Shown: piece after piece, positions 9,874-21,600 of the stretch
Position numbering within the stretch: position 1 is the stretch's first letter
Layout: each line of letters starts with the position of its first letter
Notes under the pieces: model-generated
What the model saw: only the letters and a program-made list of their open reading frames with translations
Databases searched by the model: none
What the model was told of the DNA's origin: nothing
From: Haliotis asinina
Lineage: Eukaryota > Mollusca > Gastropoda > Lepetellida > Haliotidae
Length of the DNA: 64,000 nucleotides
Reading direction: 5' to 3'
Assembly (NCBI RefSeq): GCF_037392515.1
Contig: NC_090280.1
Coordinates: forward strand, 21,141,118 to 21,205,117
Translations under genes and position numbers: made by a program

Positions 9874-10124
9874 TAATACACATGGTGATAAACACAGTTG
9901 AAACAACAACGATAACATGTCAAGTTGGTATGACCCGGGCTTTTGCATTCAAAGTATAAGTGACATCGCTGGTGTTTCAGTCATCTGCAGGATGAATAAA
10001 TAGCGTATGCAGATTTGTAACAAACGATTAAAAGAGCAAGTCATGTAAGAACTACAAACTGCACATCTAACCTCACATACCATGCAAAATTGTTGAGGCT
10101 GCATATACCAACTAAACTGCCATT

Positions 10125-10413
10125 GTGGCAGTAGCTACTTTCGAGAAACGTAACGCCCATTTGATAGACATAAAACATCATTTGGAAAGGCCGAAAACTA
10201 ATCTGCCCTTTCAGAGCACATCAAAAACAACCCCATCCATTCCATTGACTGGCAACAGACTATCATCCTGGCTACCAACATTCACGATTGGCGCAAACGA
10301 AAACTACTAGAAGCCATCAACATCAGGAGCTTAACCCTAGAGATTAATAGAGATCAAGGTGTATATCTCGCCAGTGCCTGGAACATCACAAAAGCCACCC
10401 CTGATGTCATTTA
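10125..10413 (+). pseudogene. PLE 3' fragment (GIY-YIG-linked tail)
   Basis: With one or two frame changes the plus strand reads ALSEHIKNNPIHSIDWQQ, WRKRKLLEAINIRS and EINRDQGVYLASAWNITKA, ending at a stop at about 10413. This is the same conserved tail as in 2331-3137. Nothing of the RT remains upstream, and no terminal arm was found downstream. Confidence 0.8.
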
Positions 10414-10719
10414 ATCAGCTGTTTATCACTCTGCTGTGTTTACATCTTCCCACCATCATTGTTTATATAACGTCTATTTCATCTACCTCATTGATTGTAT
10501 ACACATTCACATCTCAGGCTTCCTGTAAATCTAATTATCTGTATGTGACTCTCATCAGTATACTCGTCTTATTATGTTCAGCGACTTCTAAATGGCTCTC
10601 AAGAATCCCAATACAGTGACGACACAGACATATGAAAACCAATGCCAATTAAAACCGCTGTTCCAATAAATGTTGAGACAACGAAGGCAACCATTTAGCC
10701 CCGATCCAGTGCAAACCTC

Positions 10720-10925
10720 TAAACTCTAATAAGTCTTAATTAGTAGATACTAAGTCCTAATTAGGAGATACTATGTACTAATTAGTAGATACTAAGTCCT
10801 ACATTAAGTCCTAATTAGGAGATACTATGTACTATTTAGTAGATACTAAGTCCTAATTAGGCGATATTAAGTACTAATTAGGAAATATGAAGTACAAATA
10901 AGGAAATATTAAGTCTTAATTATGA
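10720..10925. repeat. Tandem repeat of about 20-22 bp
   Basis: Variants of TAAGTCCTAATTAGGAGATA and CTATGTACTAATTAGTAGATA repeat about nine times, with increasing decay towards 10925. Confidence 0.85.
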
Positions 10926-11128
10926 GATAAAAAAAATTCAGGCTGTGGCACTAGGACGTTTCCGTACGTCTGAGCTCGCCTGCAGTGATCGAAATGTGGA
11001 TAAAGTCAACAGATATATATATCAACTAACGCTGAATGCACTTATGGATATCACAATAAATGTTATTCATTATCTTTTACGTGTAAATTATATACTGCCA
11101 TTAAAAACAATGCATACTTTTAAGCAAA

Positions 11129-11404
11129 CGGGACCCGTGAAGGTCTCGGGGTAGAATAGGCCTTCAGCAACCCATGCTTGCCATAAAAGGCGACTCAGCT
11201 TGTCGTAAGAGGCGACTAACGGGATCGGGTGGTCAGGCTCGCTGACTTGGTTGACAAATGTCATCGGTTCCCAATTGCGCAGATCGATGCTCATGTTGTT
11301 GATCACTGGATTGTCTGGTCCAGACACGATTATTTACAGACCGCCGCCATATAGCTGTAATATTGCTGAGTGCGGCGTAAAACTAAACTCTCTCTCTCTC
11401 TCTT
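11129..11404 (-). repeat. Abalone-type core SINE, full length
   Basis: This is the best copy in the window, in minus orientation. It runs from GGACCCGTGAAGGTC, through GGCCTTCAGCAACCCATGC, GCGCAGATCGATGCTCATG and CCGCCATATAGCTGTAATAT, to a (CTCT)n end. Confidence 0.95.
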
Positions 11405-11472
11405 AAGCAAACGGCCACAGCCTCCTATTTGTGTACTACGGAACATCGTCAACTACCAATAATGAAAGTAAT

Positions 11473-11518
11473 ATAAGGGTAACGCTATTTTTCAAGGCAA
11501 TAGCGTTACCCTTATAAT
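11473..11518. repeat. Short hairpin
   Basis: TATAAGGGTAACGCTATT and its exact reverse complement are separated by 9 bp. No T-run follows, and nothing suggests a transcript. Confidence 0.8.
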
Positions 11519-12600
11519 AGCTACACTGGATAGAATTTTAAATATATTAAGAATGAAAATAACATCGGTTTTGAAGCATTTGCTGAAATCAACAACAAAC
11601 GACGGAGGTCATTGACACACTTTTTACTAATATTGACACGTCATAGAACGACACAGATGACGTCACTACTGAGAGTGATGACATTCGACCTTGACCTTTG
11701 CCAATACTACCATCTGCATGTTTTTAGAGCTAAAAGTTATAGTTCCAGTCGATGTTTTCACTACTGTATTTTGTAATTTCTGATACAATTGTTCTGGCAC
11801 CAGTAAGAAAGTGCATAATGGTTCAGATACATTTCAGATATATCGTCAATAATGAACCCAGGTTCAAACGAGCCGTGGCTGATTGAACATGAACAGCTGA
11901 GCTACTTATGACGTCACCTAACAAAAAGGGTTTGATAATGGCCCGTCGCCACGCATTTTGCTGGCATTATCAAGTTACAGTGGCCCGCTCATTTCTGATA
12001 TCTAACGGGCGTTTTAATGATACTTCTATCTATTTTATTTATGAGACTATTATAGAAACTGTACACCGATTCATGTGGAAGACGAAACGATTCTATAACC
12101 AGCAGCAATCTACACCATAAATAAATAACAAGTACCGTAAGAAAAAGGCAATGAAAAGAAACTGACAACTTCTTGTTTATTTAACTTTAAATGCGATTTT
12201 AGCTTGTTTCATTTTGTCAATTTAGTTCTGTCTGTTTTGTCTAGTTCTTGTGTGTTCTGTTAGTGCTATATTTGTGTTGGTGAGACAGAAAGTAAAGCTT
12301 TGCTTGTTTACCAAACCTGATTCTTTCATGGATAATATATGTTTGGAAATTGTCTGTGGAGGGGTAACTGGTGGGATCAGGACTTGTAGATGGGTCGCTG
12401 TGAGGTTCGTCAATTACTGCTGCATCCCATTCAAGTAACAGTAGCAGTGGCAGACAGTGCACGTAGGTGTGGTCGTGTCACAAGCAGTTTGGGGAATCTA
12501 AAACGCCAATTGAATTCCAAAACTACGTGGATAGATTTAATAATGTTATAGATACACCCCACTCCCAAGCATCCCTACAGTCCCCCACCCCCTCCGCCCT
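11519..12600. other. No gene seen
   Basis: Only short open frames on both strands, with no domain that I recognise. Confidence 0.4.
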
Positions 12601-12617
12601 CCCAAGAAATGAGGGGA

Positions 12618-12618
12618 A

Positions 12619-12660
<42 letters not shown>

Positions 12661-12663
12661 AAG
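12618..12663. repeat. (AAC)n microsatellite
   Basis: About 15 AAC units follow a C-rich stretch. Confidence 0.95.
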
Positions 12664-12959
12664 TTAAACAAAGAACATACGTGGGGTTTATTCACCATAA
12701 ACCTTCAGAGCCTTAAGTGTTCTGTGCTGCTGTATTCTTGTATTTTGTGCTTTTGATAGGGATTTACTAGATAGGGTAATATGCTTTCAAGAGATTGACT
12801 ATTACAGCAATGCAGTCTGGTAAGGCCCCCAGTTTCAGTGGTATTGACATGGAATTGTCAAGGCACGAACCAGATTATTGTATACATATGTTACGGTTTT
12901 GTTTAATGCAATGTCTTTTTCGGGCTTGTATCCGTCTGGCTGGACTTTAGGTGTTACAT

Positions 12960-13230
12960 TACCTTTACATAAGGACACAACTAGTTTACCATTATCGACC
13001 ATTAGATTATTGGAAGTCTCGAGGAAAGCTTTTCTAAAGAAATTAGCAACAGATTAAGGGTATGGGCAGAACCGGAACAATTCCGTACTCCTGAACAGAC
13101 GGGTTTTAGGTATGGATTTCAAACTGTGGACAACGTATTTATTCTTCCTACAGGTATTAATAAATACCTTTGCATAAGGGTCGACTCGTTTATGTTAATA
13201 GGATATTTATATAGAGCACATACCCTTTCA
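12960..13230 (+). pseudogene. LINE reverse transcriptase fragment
   Basis: After a stop-filled start, the plus frame reads ISNRLRVWAEPEQFRTPEQT, GFRYGFQTVDNVFILPTGIN and KYLCIRVDSF. This matches the early RT fingers of non-LTR elements (R-L-x-x-W ... Q-x-GFR-x-G-x-x-T-x-D-x-x-F). Upstream and downstream blocks are gone. It is a separate copy from the element that starts at 13.7 kb. Confidence 0.7.
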
Positions 13231-13734
13231 ACTGTTGCATGAGCAAGGCTCTGGTTTTTGTTTCCCTCGATCACTGGATGTCAATCTCAACATCAACATT
13301 ATCAATCTCAACTCCCTGGAGAGTATACAACTCTTGCTGCTACTAATGAGGTATCCATTCACATCTGGGTGGACTGGGATACAAAGTCACAGTACTTTGT
13401 CCAAGTTCACGGTACATAGCTGTACCTTCAATTAGGTGTGTACATGTATTCATGTGGTCACTATCCGGTCTTATACCAGTGGATTCGTCGGTTCCTTCAA
13501 GTCCACATGGTTGTGTACTGTACACTAGGGGCTGTGACAACACGGAAAGAGTCTGCACACAAAGCTGACTCCAAGGTTGGTACTCCCGGTCACAGGTGGG
13601 CTCGATCCCGACACATCAACCTCGCTGGATCACCAGCCTGGCGCTTTCGCCAGCTCGCTAACTGCGCCTATATTGCGCCTATCCCATCCCAGGAACCCCG
13701 TTTCAAGTAGAAAAAACCTGAAAACTGTCCTGAT

Positions 13735-14650
13735 GTGAATAACACCGGTACACCTGTCTCCACGTCAATCCAAAACATGGATATCAGCGCCGCTGTGAGG
13801 GAAGCCATGCTGTCCTTGTATGCTCCCCAGACGACTCAGATATTCGCCTCACCACCACTCGGGACCCAACCTAACCCTGGTCAGTACCACGCTAATCCTT
13901 CAAATCCATGTAATGCAGATATGACAGCAGTCATAGGCCTGCTTCGAAATATGCAGCAAAAACTGTCAAAGCCTGACGGCATAGAGAAAGCCATCTCAGA
14001 TGCTGAAGTCAAGGTATCAGGGTTAGAATTAAAGGTTGTTGAATTGGATAGTTTGAAAGAAAAGGTTACTAGCACTGAGTCATGCATTGCGTTTGTGAGT
14101 ACCAGTTTCGATGAGCGGGGTATTGACAAACAAAATATTCAAGATGATTTAAAGGCGCTTCACGATAACGTAAATGACTTCCCTGATGACCTCAAAATAG
14201 ACAATTTAGAGATGAAGGAGTAGAGCGTTGCAGATCGATGAAGGACAACTTGGTCTTTACCTGGATTCCAGAGTCAGCACAAGAACCAGAACACACATAT
14301 GATGTGCGAAGAACTTTCATCAAGCAGGAGCTTGAGCTGGAGCTGGAATCCAGCAACCTCAGTGTCAGGAGGACCAACAGGATTGGACCGAAGAAAAGAT
14401 GAGCAACTAGGCCCCGCTCCACCATCGCAAAAATTAACATCACCACTGAAAGGGACCTGTTTAAGAAGTCAGGAAAGAAACTCAAAGGCAAACCATACAT
14501 CTTTGAATAGTTTCTTGCGGAAATTCGTTCCTACAGGAGAGAAGTACTTATGCTCCTGCTAAGAGAGGCGAGGCAGCAAATCAGAAAAGCCCATGTCGTC
14601 GTTGACAAGTTGTTTGTGGATAATGCCCTGCAAACTGTGCCCACATGATC
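13735..14650 (+). pseudogene. L1/Tx1-like LINE ORF1 (broken)
   Basis: ORF1 proteins of these LINEs are RNA-binding chaperones with a coiled coil, an RRM and a C-terminal domain. Residues from 13735 give a Ser/Thr/Pro-rich head, then a coiled-coil-like part (AISDAEVKVSGLELKVVELD, LKEKVTST, LKALHDNVND). The frame stops at 14221. Past the stop, the same frame continues as an RRM-like stretch (MKDNLVFTWIPESAQEPEHT, LSVRRTNRIGPKKR). After further stops it gives FLAEIRSYRREVLMLLLRE and QQIRKAHVVVDKLFVDNALQ, the C-terminal domain. Three or more stops make it non-functional. Confidence 0.75.
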
Positions 14651-14689
14651 TGATACGTCTACAGGAAACAAAACAGATCAATTAGATGA

Positions 14690-16480
14690 TGTTGAGTTAG
14701 AAGGCTACAATATATTACCGAAAAATTGGAAAAAAACTATTAGACGATCTGGAGGTATAGTGTTTAGCAGTGAAAGACTACCTGGTTCCATATGTTACTC
14801 TCTGTGTAAAGTTAGCTGGTTCTTTACTCATGTATATCATGTATATTTAGGTGTTGTATATATACAACCAGAATTCTTTAGATTCTCTAGTGTTTACATG
14901 TTTGCATCCATTGAACGTAATCTTACATTATTATCTACTCATACTGATAATATCATCCTGACTGGTGACTTTAATGTCAGAACTAAATCTCTGATTGACT
15001 AGTGCACTTTTGATAGGCATATATTTGAAGATATTGACCTTGGTGATATGAAGTCAGAACTGGACTCAGAGTCATTCCTTGACGGTCTAGGTATTCCACT
15101 GCAAAGAACATCTCAGGACATTGGTCAACCAAATATTTATGGTTTTAGATTGATTGAGCTATGTATATGTTTTGGTTTATCCATGTGTAATGGGAGACTC
15201 GATAAGGATAAATACCAAGGTAAAACATGTTAAGATGTCAGTACGGTAGACTATATCATTTCTTCACCAAACGGATTGCTCTTATTTAATGATCTTCATA
15301 CTGAAGAATTTTGTTCAGTGTTATCTGCTTATTGATTCTGCATGGAAAACGTTTTGTGATGAAAGTGATGAGTGTGTGTTCATTTTACAACGAGTAGTGG
15401 TGTTCAAAAGGATAACACCACTACTCGTTGTAAAATGAACAGTCACTCAAAGCCGTGGTTTGGACCAGAGTGTAGGAACATGCGTATCATAGGAACAAAA
15501 CAGATGTGAATGAAATCCTTTTTTTGTAGAGCAAGTAAAGATTATAAGAATACGTTTAGTAAGAACATTTTTATTATTATTTATCAAAACTGTTATCTTT
15601 TTATGTGGAATATTTTAACGTTGTACTTCAAACTGCAACTGCCGGACACATGGCTTACTGGCACAATTAAATCGATCTATAAGAAATTGTACAGACCCAG
15701 GTTCATATAGGCCGATCTCCATCTTGAGCTGCTTTGGCAAATTTTTAACAAGTATCTTTAATGAGAGACTGAATAAATTTTGTGATGATAATGGCATAAT
15801 ATCACATGCCCAGTCCGGTTTCAGGAAAAAGGAAACTCTTCTTCGCTTTTATCGATTTGTTTCTAAAGCATTTGATAGAGTCTGGGGAACTGGGCTGTGA
15901 ACCAAACTAAGACAAAATTCTGACTTTGATCCAAAATATGTTTAAGGACATAAAATGGTAGATTCTCAAAGATCAGATTTCTTTGATTGCCTTTCCGATG
16001 TTAGACAAGGAGAAAACTTGTCCCCTCTCTTATTCTCAATTTTTCTAATAGACATAGAATCCCACCTAACGGGATAGTCTTGTACGTGTTGGTGTTCAGC
16101 TAGATACAAATGATGACCATTTCCTTCTATATTTCAAACTGCTAGTCCTACTTTATGCCGACTATACAGTCCTCTTAGACGAGACACATGATGACTTACA
16201 AAATACTCTAAATAAATTTGCTAAATATTGCGTCAGATGGAAACTTCAGGTTACTATAAATAAGACTAAGGTTGTCATATTTGGTTCAGGGCCTGCAGCT
16301 GATTATAAGATATTTTTCCATTACATAATATAAAAGATATATAGTTGTTCTCCGTATGAAGCCATCTATAGCGTTATTGAAACATGCTAGAAATGTTAAA
16401 CTGCCCCTGGACCTTCTTCTCTCGGCATTTGATAAATTAGTTCTACCAATAGTGTTGTATGGATGAGAAATATGGTGACA
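14690..16480 (+). pseudogene. L1/Tx1-like LINE ORF2: endonuclease and RT (broken)
   Basis: The plus strand first gives an apurinic-type endonuclease: GVVYIQPEFFRFSSVYMF, then HTDNIILTGDFNVRTKSLID (the GDFN block) and VDYIISSPNGLL. RT blocks follow: GSYRPISILSCFGKFLTSIF, ISHAQSGFRKKE, VSKAFDRVWG, then LLYADYTVLLDETHDDLQNT (the YADD block, here YADY) and KYCVRWKLQVTINKTKVVIF. After that comes LDLLLSAFDKLVLPIVLYG. Many stops, shifts and small deletions are present. The target-priming endonuclease and RT order identifies a non-LTR retrotransposon; the clade is inferred from the paired ORF1. Confidence 0.8.
15379..15440. repeat. 27-bp perfect hairpin inside the LINE
   Basis: Arms 15379-15405 and 15414-15440 are exact inverted copies (from GTTCATTTTACAACGAG). 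It looks like a local inverted duplication that interrupts the ORF2 linker. Confidence 0.85.
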
Positions 16481-16521
16481 TGAGAACACTGAATTGATAG
16501 AAAAGGTGCATCTACACATGC

Positions 16522-16606
16522 TGTAGATCACTGTATTGTCTGTTTCAGACTCGCTTTTGGCAGACCGCCGCCATATAGCTGGAATGTTGTTGAGTGCGCC
16601 GTAGCA
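16522..16606 (-). repeat. Abalone-type core SINE, 5' fragment
   Basis: ATCACTGTATTGTCTG, then GCAGACCGCCGCCATATAGC and TGGAATGTTGTTGAGTGCG, in minus orientation. Confidence 0.8.
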
Positions 16607-16858
16607 TCCAACAGCCTTTCTATACAAAGAACAGTGTGAAGGCAAAACCATTCCCAGTCATCCTTCGGAACAGTAAGTGAGTATGGTTTTACGCCGCTTT
16701 AAGCACTATCCAGTATGCCATGGCGAGCGACAAGAGTAGCCACAATGTAATCATGTTCGGCCAAATCGGGTATTCGTCATGTCAAGCGAACACTATAACC
16801 CCGAGGTTGACGCAGTGCCGCGGTTTGAGGAAGACTTCAAGTTACATCCTCAAACAAC

Positions 16859-16993
16859 CTGGTAAATGGCTATCCTCCAGTTTCCTCCACATGTGTTTGC
16901 TGGGTCAGCTGCACAGGCTCTGTCGCACTGGCTGTCGGGAACCTGCGTGTAACCGCTCTTGATCTCGTTGCCACACAGACACTCCACTCCAAC
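16859..16993 (-). CDS. WSC domain, second-half exon
   Basis: The acceptor TTAAAG is followed by 45 codons, VGVECLCGNEIKSGYTQVPD then SQCDRACAADPANTCGGNW and RIAIYQ, and then a GTTGTT donor. The CxCG and C...C...CGG pattern is the canonical WSC end. It joins in phase 0 to the exon at 17766-17905. Confidence 0.85.
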
Positions 16994-18561
16994 CTTTAAC
17001 ACAAAGTAGGTGATATAGTTGTTCAACACTGTTGAGCAAGCCGTAGTTTTTTTTCTAATAGAAAACAGACAGAGTCTCTCCTTCAGTTATTTACCAATTT
17101 ATGCATACGTTGGGGTGAGTTAGTGAGCGTGTTGGTACTTGCTCTTGTCAGACGGCCACTAAGTGGATTGGATAGCGTTAGAGAGTGTGAGTCAGTGATC
17201 AAGTTCGAATGAATGAGTGAGAGAAGGTTTGGTTGGGTGGGTGGGTGGAAGTGAATGAGTTAGGTGGTGGGGGGTGAGTGGGTGAGTGAGTGTGTGGCTG
17301 AGTGAAAATGTGAGTGAATGAAGGAATGAGTGAGTCAATGAGTGAGTGAAGGAGTGAGTGAATGAAGGAGTGAGTGAAGGCGTGAAGGAGTGAGTGAAGG
17401 AGTGAGTGGGTGAAGGAGTGAGTGAGGGAGTGAGTGGGTGAAGGAGTGAGTGAAGGAGAGGATGAAGGTGTGAGTGGGTGAAGGAGTGAGTGGGTGAGTG
17501 AAAAAGTGAGTGAAGTAGTGAACAGGTGAAGGAGTACATGGGTAAAGGAGTGAATGAATGAGTGTGTGAAGGAGTGATTGATTGAAAGAGTACATGGGTA
17601 AAAGCGTGAGTGAAAATGTGAGTGATGGAGTGTGTGAGTGAAGGAGTGGGCGAGCGAAGGAGTGCGTGAGTAAGTGAAGGTGTGATTGAGCGAAGGAGAG
17701 AAGGAGTGAATATGTGAATGTGTGTGTGCGTATAAATGAGCAGAGTAGATGTGACATCTGAATACCTCTAATCCAAAGAAGGAATAACCCCTCTGTGTGC
17801 AGTGAAGTCTGCACAATTCAATGGTCATTAGGGTTATGTCAATCAGATGTTCGTAGGGAAGAACTCGGTTACTGTCATCAACGTAGCAACCCCTGTATAC
17901 AGGACCTACAAGACAAAGATTAGACATTAATGGTTCATCCAACTGCCCTATATACAGGCCCTACAAGACAAAGATTAGACATTAATGGTTCATGCAACAG
18001 TTTGTATATATAGGACCTATAAGACAGACATTAGACATTACTCGTTTACATAGATGCCCCTATATACAGGACCTACAAGACAAAGATTAGACATTAATGG
18101 TTCATCCAACTGCCCTATATACAGGACTTGCCAGACAAACATTAGACAGTTATATAGTAACTGAGTCATTATTTTTGTAAAAGACATAGCTATTGATGAA
18201 GAAAAAAGTGGACGTTTAGGATAGTATCACTAAACTATGTCTACAGTATCACTAAACTATGTCCGCAGTATCACTAAGCTATGTCCGCAGTATCACTAAA
18301 CTATGTCCGCAGTATCACTAAACTATGTCCACAGTTCGAGATAGTTTTGGTATCTGTGGACTGCATAGTTTAGGGTAGTATCACTGACAATTTATTGCTT
18401 TGATCTATTCTTCTGATCAAAATTTCAGACTCACTAGTGGAAGCCATTTACTTCAGGCAGTTGTTTTAAACTAGACGTTTCAAAATATGCCATGTGTTTA
18501 AGGATGTTACCATATATATATATGCATAACATATAGTATTTTTAAAACAGTCTAAACCTGT

Positions 18562-18608
<47 letters not shown>

Positions 18609-21600
18609 ATGTGGATCACACAGTTGCACACTCTGATTTGCACAATCTGGCACGTGGATACAAAATGGGTTCGCTTTTCGTTCCATAACGTCAATTTCAG
18701 ACAAAGGAATCAATTAGAGGTGAGGTATTGAACTAGAAAGCAATTCAGTGTGTAGACATAATACACTGAGAACGCCAAAGATGCATTGTTGAGTCTCTGG
18801 TAATGTCACCCTGATCGATTACAGCATGACAGACACAGGCACATCCAACTTACATGGAGCGACATTGAGAGCACTTCATATGTGATTAAGCATTGATTCT
18901 GAGATACTGAGCTCCGGAAAACCTCTTAATATTTAATTACAGTAGGACTGATGTTTTTATCTACTGTCGGTAGTGGAATGTAAAGCGTTATTTATCGTAG
19001 GTACACAAAGTATATAAACTTACATTATATCACTCACACTCATTATTGATTTCATCTGCTATCGTCGCGGGCAGGTGACTAACATGAACGTATTCATTGA
19101 TGGATATAGTGAGTGAGTGAGTGAGTGAGTGAATGTGCTGAGTTTAGTTTTATGCTGCATTTAGCAATATTCAAGCAAAATCACGGCGGGGAACACGAGA
19201 AATGGGTTTCACACATTGCACCCATGTGCAGAATCGAACCCCTGCGGCGCGACCGGCGACCGCTTTAACTACTAGGCTACCCACGTCCGTTGATGGCTAC
19301 TGACAAAAACAGTGAAACCATCAGGTGTATGTGATGGTGTATTTATACATTACCATGACCAAAACAAGAACAACCACGTGAACATCAACAGTTCAATGAT
19401 ATGAGGAAGTGGGGTAGCTAAGCGGTTAAAGTGTCCGTTCGTCACACAGATTCCCAAGATGGGCACAAACCGTGACCCAATACCTGATGTCCCTCATCGT
19501 GGCATGGTAGGAATACTGCTATCAGATGCGTAAAATTAAACCCACTCTCATTCACTGATTGTAGAACGGCTGTATATCTATCATATCGTGGTTAGTGACG
19601 GTAGTTTAAGTTTATGATATCACCATGTCAACATATGTTAGCCTAACATGGTCACAGACACACCATGCCGTACCAATTTGTACTTGACAAATGTTATATT
19701 TGGCATTACACTTTCTCAGTAAAGTGCAAATTCTACGATTTGTGTTGTGTTGAGTCTCATTCGGGATTCGAACCGTCGCCCTCGGAAGCCGAGGTGGCTG
19801 ACTTTGTGTGCTAGCGACTAGACTCTTCACTTTGAGGGAATGGGATCGAATCCCGGATGAGACTAAACCCCCAAAAGTACTAGAATTTGTACTTTATACT
19901 AGGAAAGTGAAATCCAAAATATAACTCATGTTACGTTTGACCACTCGCTAACTAGGATGTCACTTTCAGTGAGCGTTACATTGTAACGTAGTTCCACAGT
20001 TCCACGTAATTCCAATAGCCTCGTCCAGAATGAAGTGATTACAAAACAGCTGGACACTGTAGTTGATTATATACTGATGTAAACAATCAAAAGAACGCAC
20101 ATGTAACACATTTGACAAAAAAGAGTAAACCTTCGTACCTGATGTCGTAGTAGTTGTAACTGTGGTGGTCGTCGCTGTAGTGGTGGATGTTGTGGTTGTT
20201 GTGGTTGCTGTGGAGGTACTCGTTGGTGCAGTGGTGGTAGTTCTTGTAGTCCATGTAGTCTGGGTGTAAGTAGTTGACGGTGTAGTTGTGGATGTAATGG
20301 ATGTAGTTTGGGAGGAGGTCGTTGATATCAGTGTAGCTGTGGTTGTAGATGACACATCGGTAGTAATATTTGTACTTGTTGATGTATTTGGATAAGCAGT
20401 CGTTGTTGTCAATGTTGTGGAACGTATGGTAGTTGTAGGTGAAGTAGTAGCTGCACTTTGAGATGTCTTGGTGGTTGTTGTCACAGCAGGCGCAGAAGTA
20501 GTTGACGTGAATGTAGTAGCAGTTGCACCCGGATATACAGTCGTTGTTGTCAATGATGTCGTGGGGCTTGGGATAGTTATGGTTGTAGATGACGGAACGG
20601 AAGTAGTAGTTGTACCTGCAGTTGTGCAGGTAGTTGTTGTGACAGCAGACACGGAAGTTGTAGTTGGCGTGAATGTAACAGGAGATGAAGTGATTGTTGT
20701 CAATGTTGCCGTGGTAGTTGTGTAGGTGGTGGTTGTTACAGCAGGCACGTACATAGTAGCTGACGTCGGCGAGGTAACAGTTGCAGCGGGAGATGACGTC
20801 GGTAACGTCGTCTCTAGACAGATGTATGCAATTGCTGAGTTAACAGGAACACACGTCTCTGTCTGGGCGCACAGGCGATGTCCACATTGGCCATTGTGAG
20901 ACTAGAAAACAGAATGGCGTCATGTCATGAAATAGAAATAGTACCAAAAAAATCAACATTCTTGCCAAAGCAAGGATTGGAATAATTCCTTCTGTGTTAT
21001 GATTGCAATGGGCGGGGTACCCCTGTCTTGTGGTTAAGTGTCTGTTTGTCACGCTGAAGGTCCTGGTTCCATTCTCCACATGCGTACAGTACAATGTGTG
21101 AAGCCCATTTCTGTGTTCTTTGATTTTGCTGGACTGTTGCTAAAAGCGGCGTAAAGCTAAACTCACTCACTCACGCTATGATTGCACATGTGTAATAACA
21201 ACTGGATACTTATAATCAAAAGAATATTTCGATAAATATACAAGACAAATCTTCTCCAAACCCAAATAAAATTCTCCAAAAGAATAAAATTATCTGCAAA
21301 AGAAGTAAATTTACAATATTCCGACAATACCATGAACATATGTATATGTTGTATTATAAAAATATAGATGATAAAAGGTGTACGTGGAAAGGTGAACGTA
21401 TCCGCCCTCACCGGTGATACATGCAAAGGCTGGTCAATAATTCACTTGAAGCCCTTCAATGTTGCAACTTTGATTGGACAGGCTTGAGCAAGAATAGTAC
21501 GGCTTTCCTGAAATACTGGATTTTATCTTTCCCCCCGAAATTCTCCTGAAATTGATCGATTTTACCTCATCCACCAGTGAACCGTTAACACCAAATATAT

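Noticed and set aside
13570..13690. tRNA-like sequence (GGGCTCGATCCC)
   Set aside because: Only a B-box-like motif is present. No A box at the right distance and no second copy was seen.
17192..17760. Large Ser/His/Thr-rich ORFs on the minus strand (up to 247 codons)
   Set aside because: They are translations of a GAGTGAAGGAGTGAG-type minisatellite inside an intron. Only the first part of the longest one, before 17766, is real (the WSC exon).
20468..20725. Val-rich plus-strand ORF
   Set aside because: It is the antisense shadow of the Thr-rich mucin exon.
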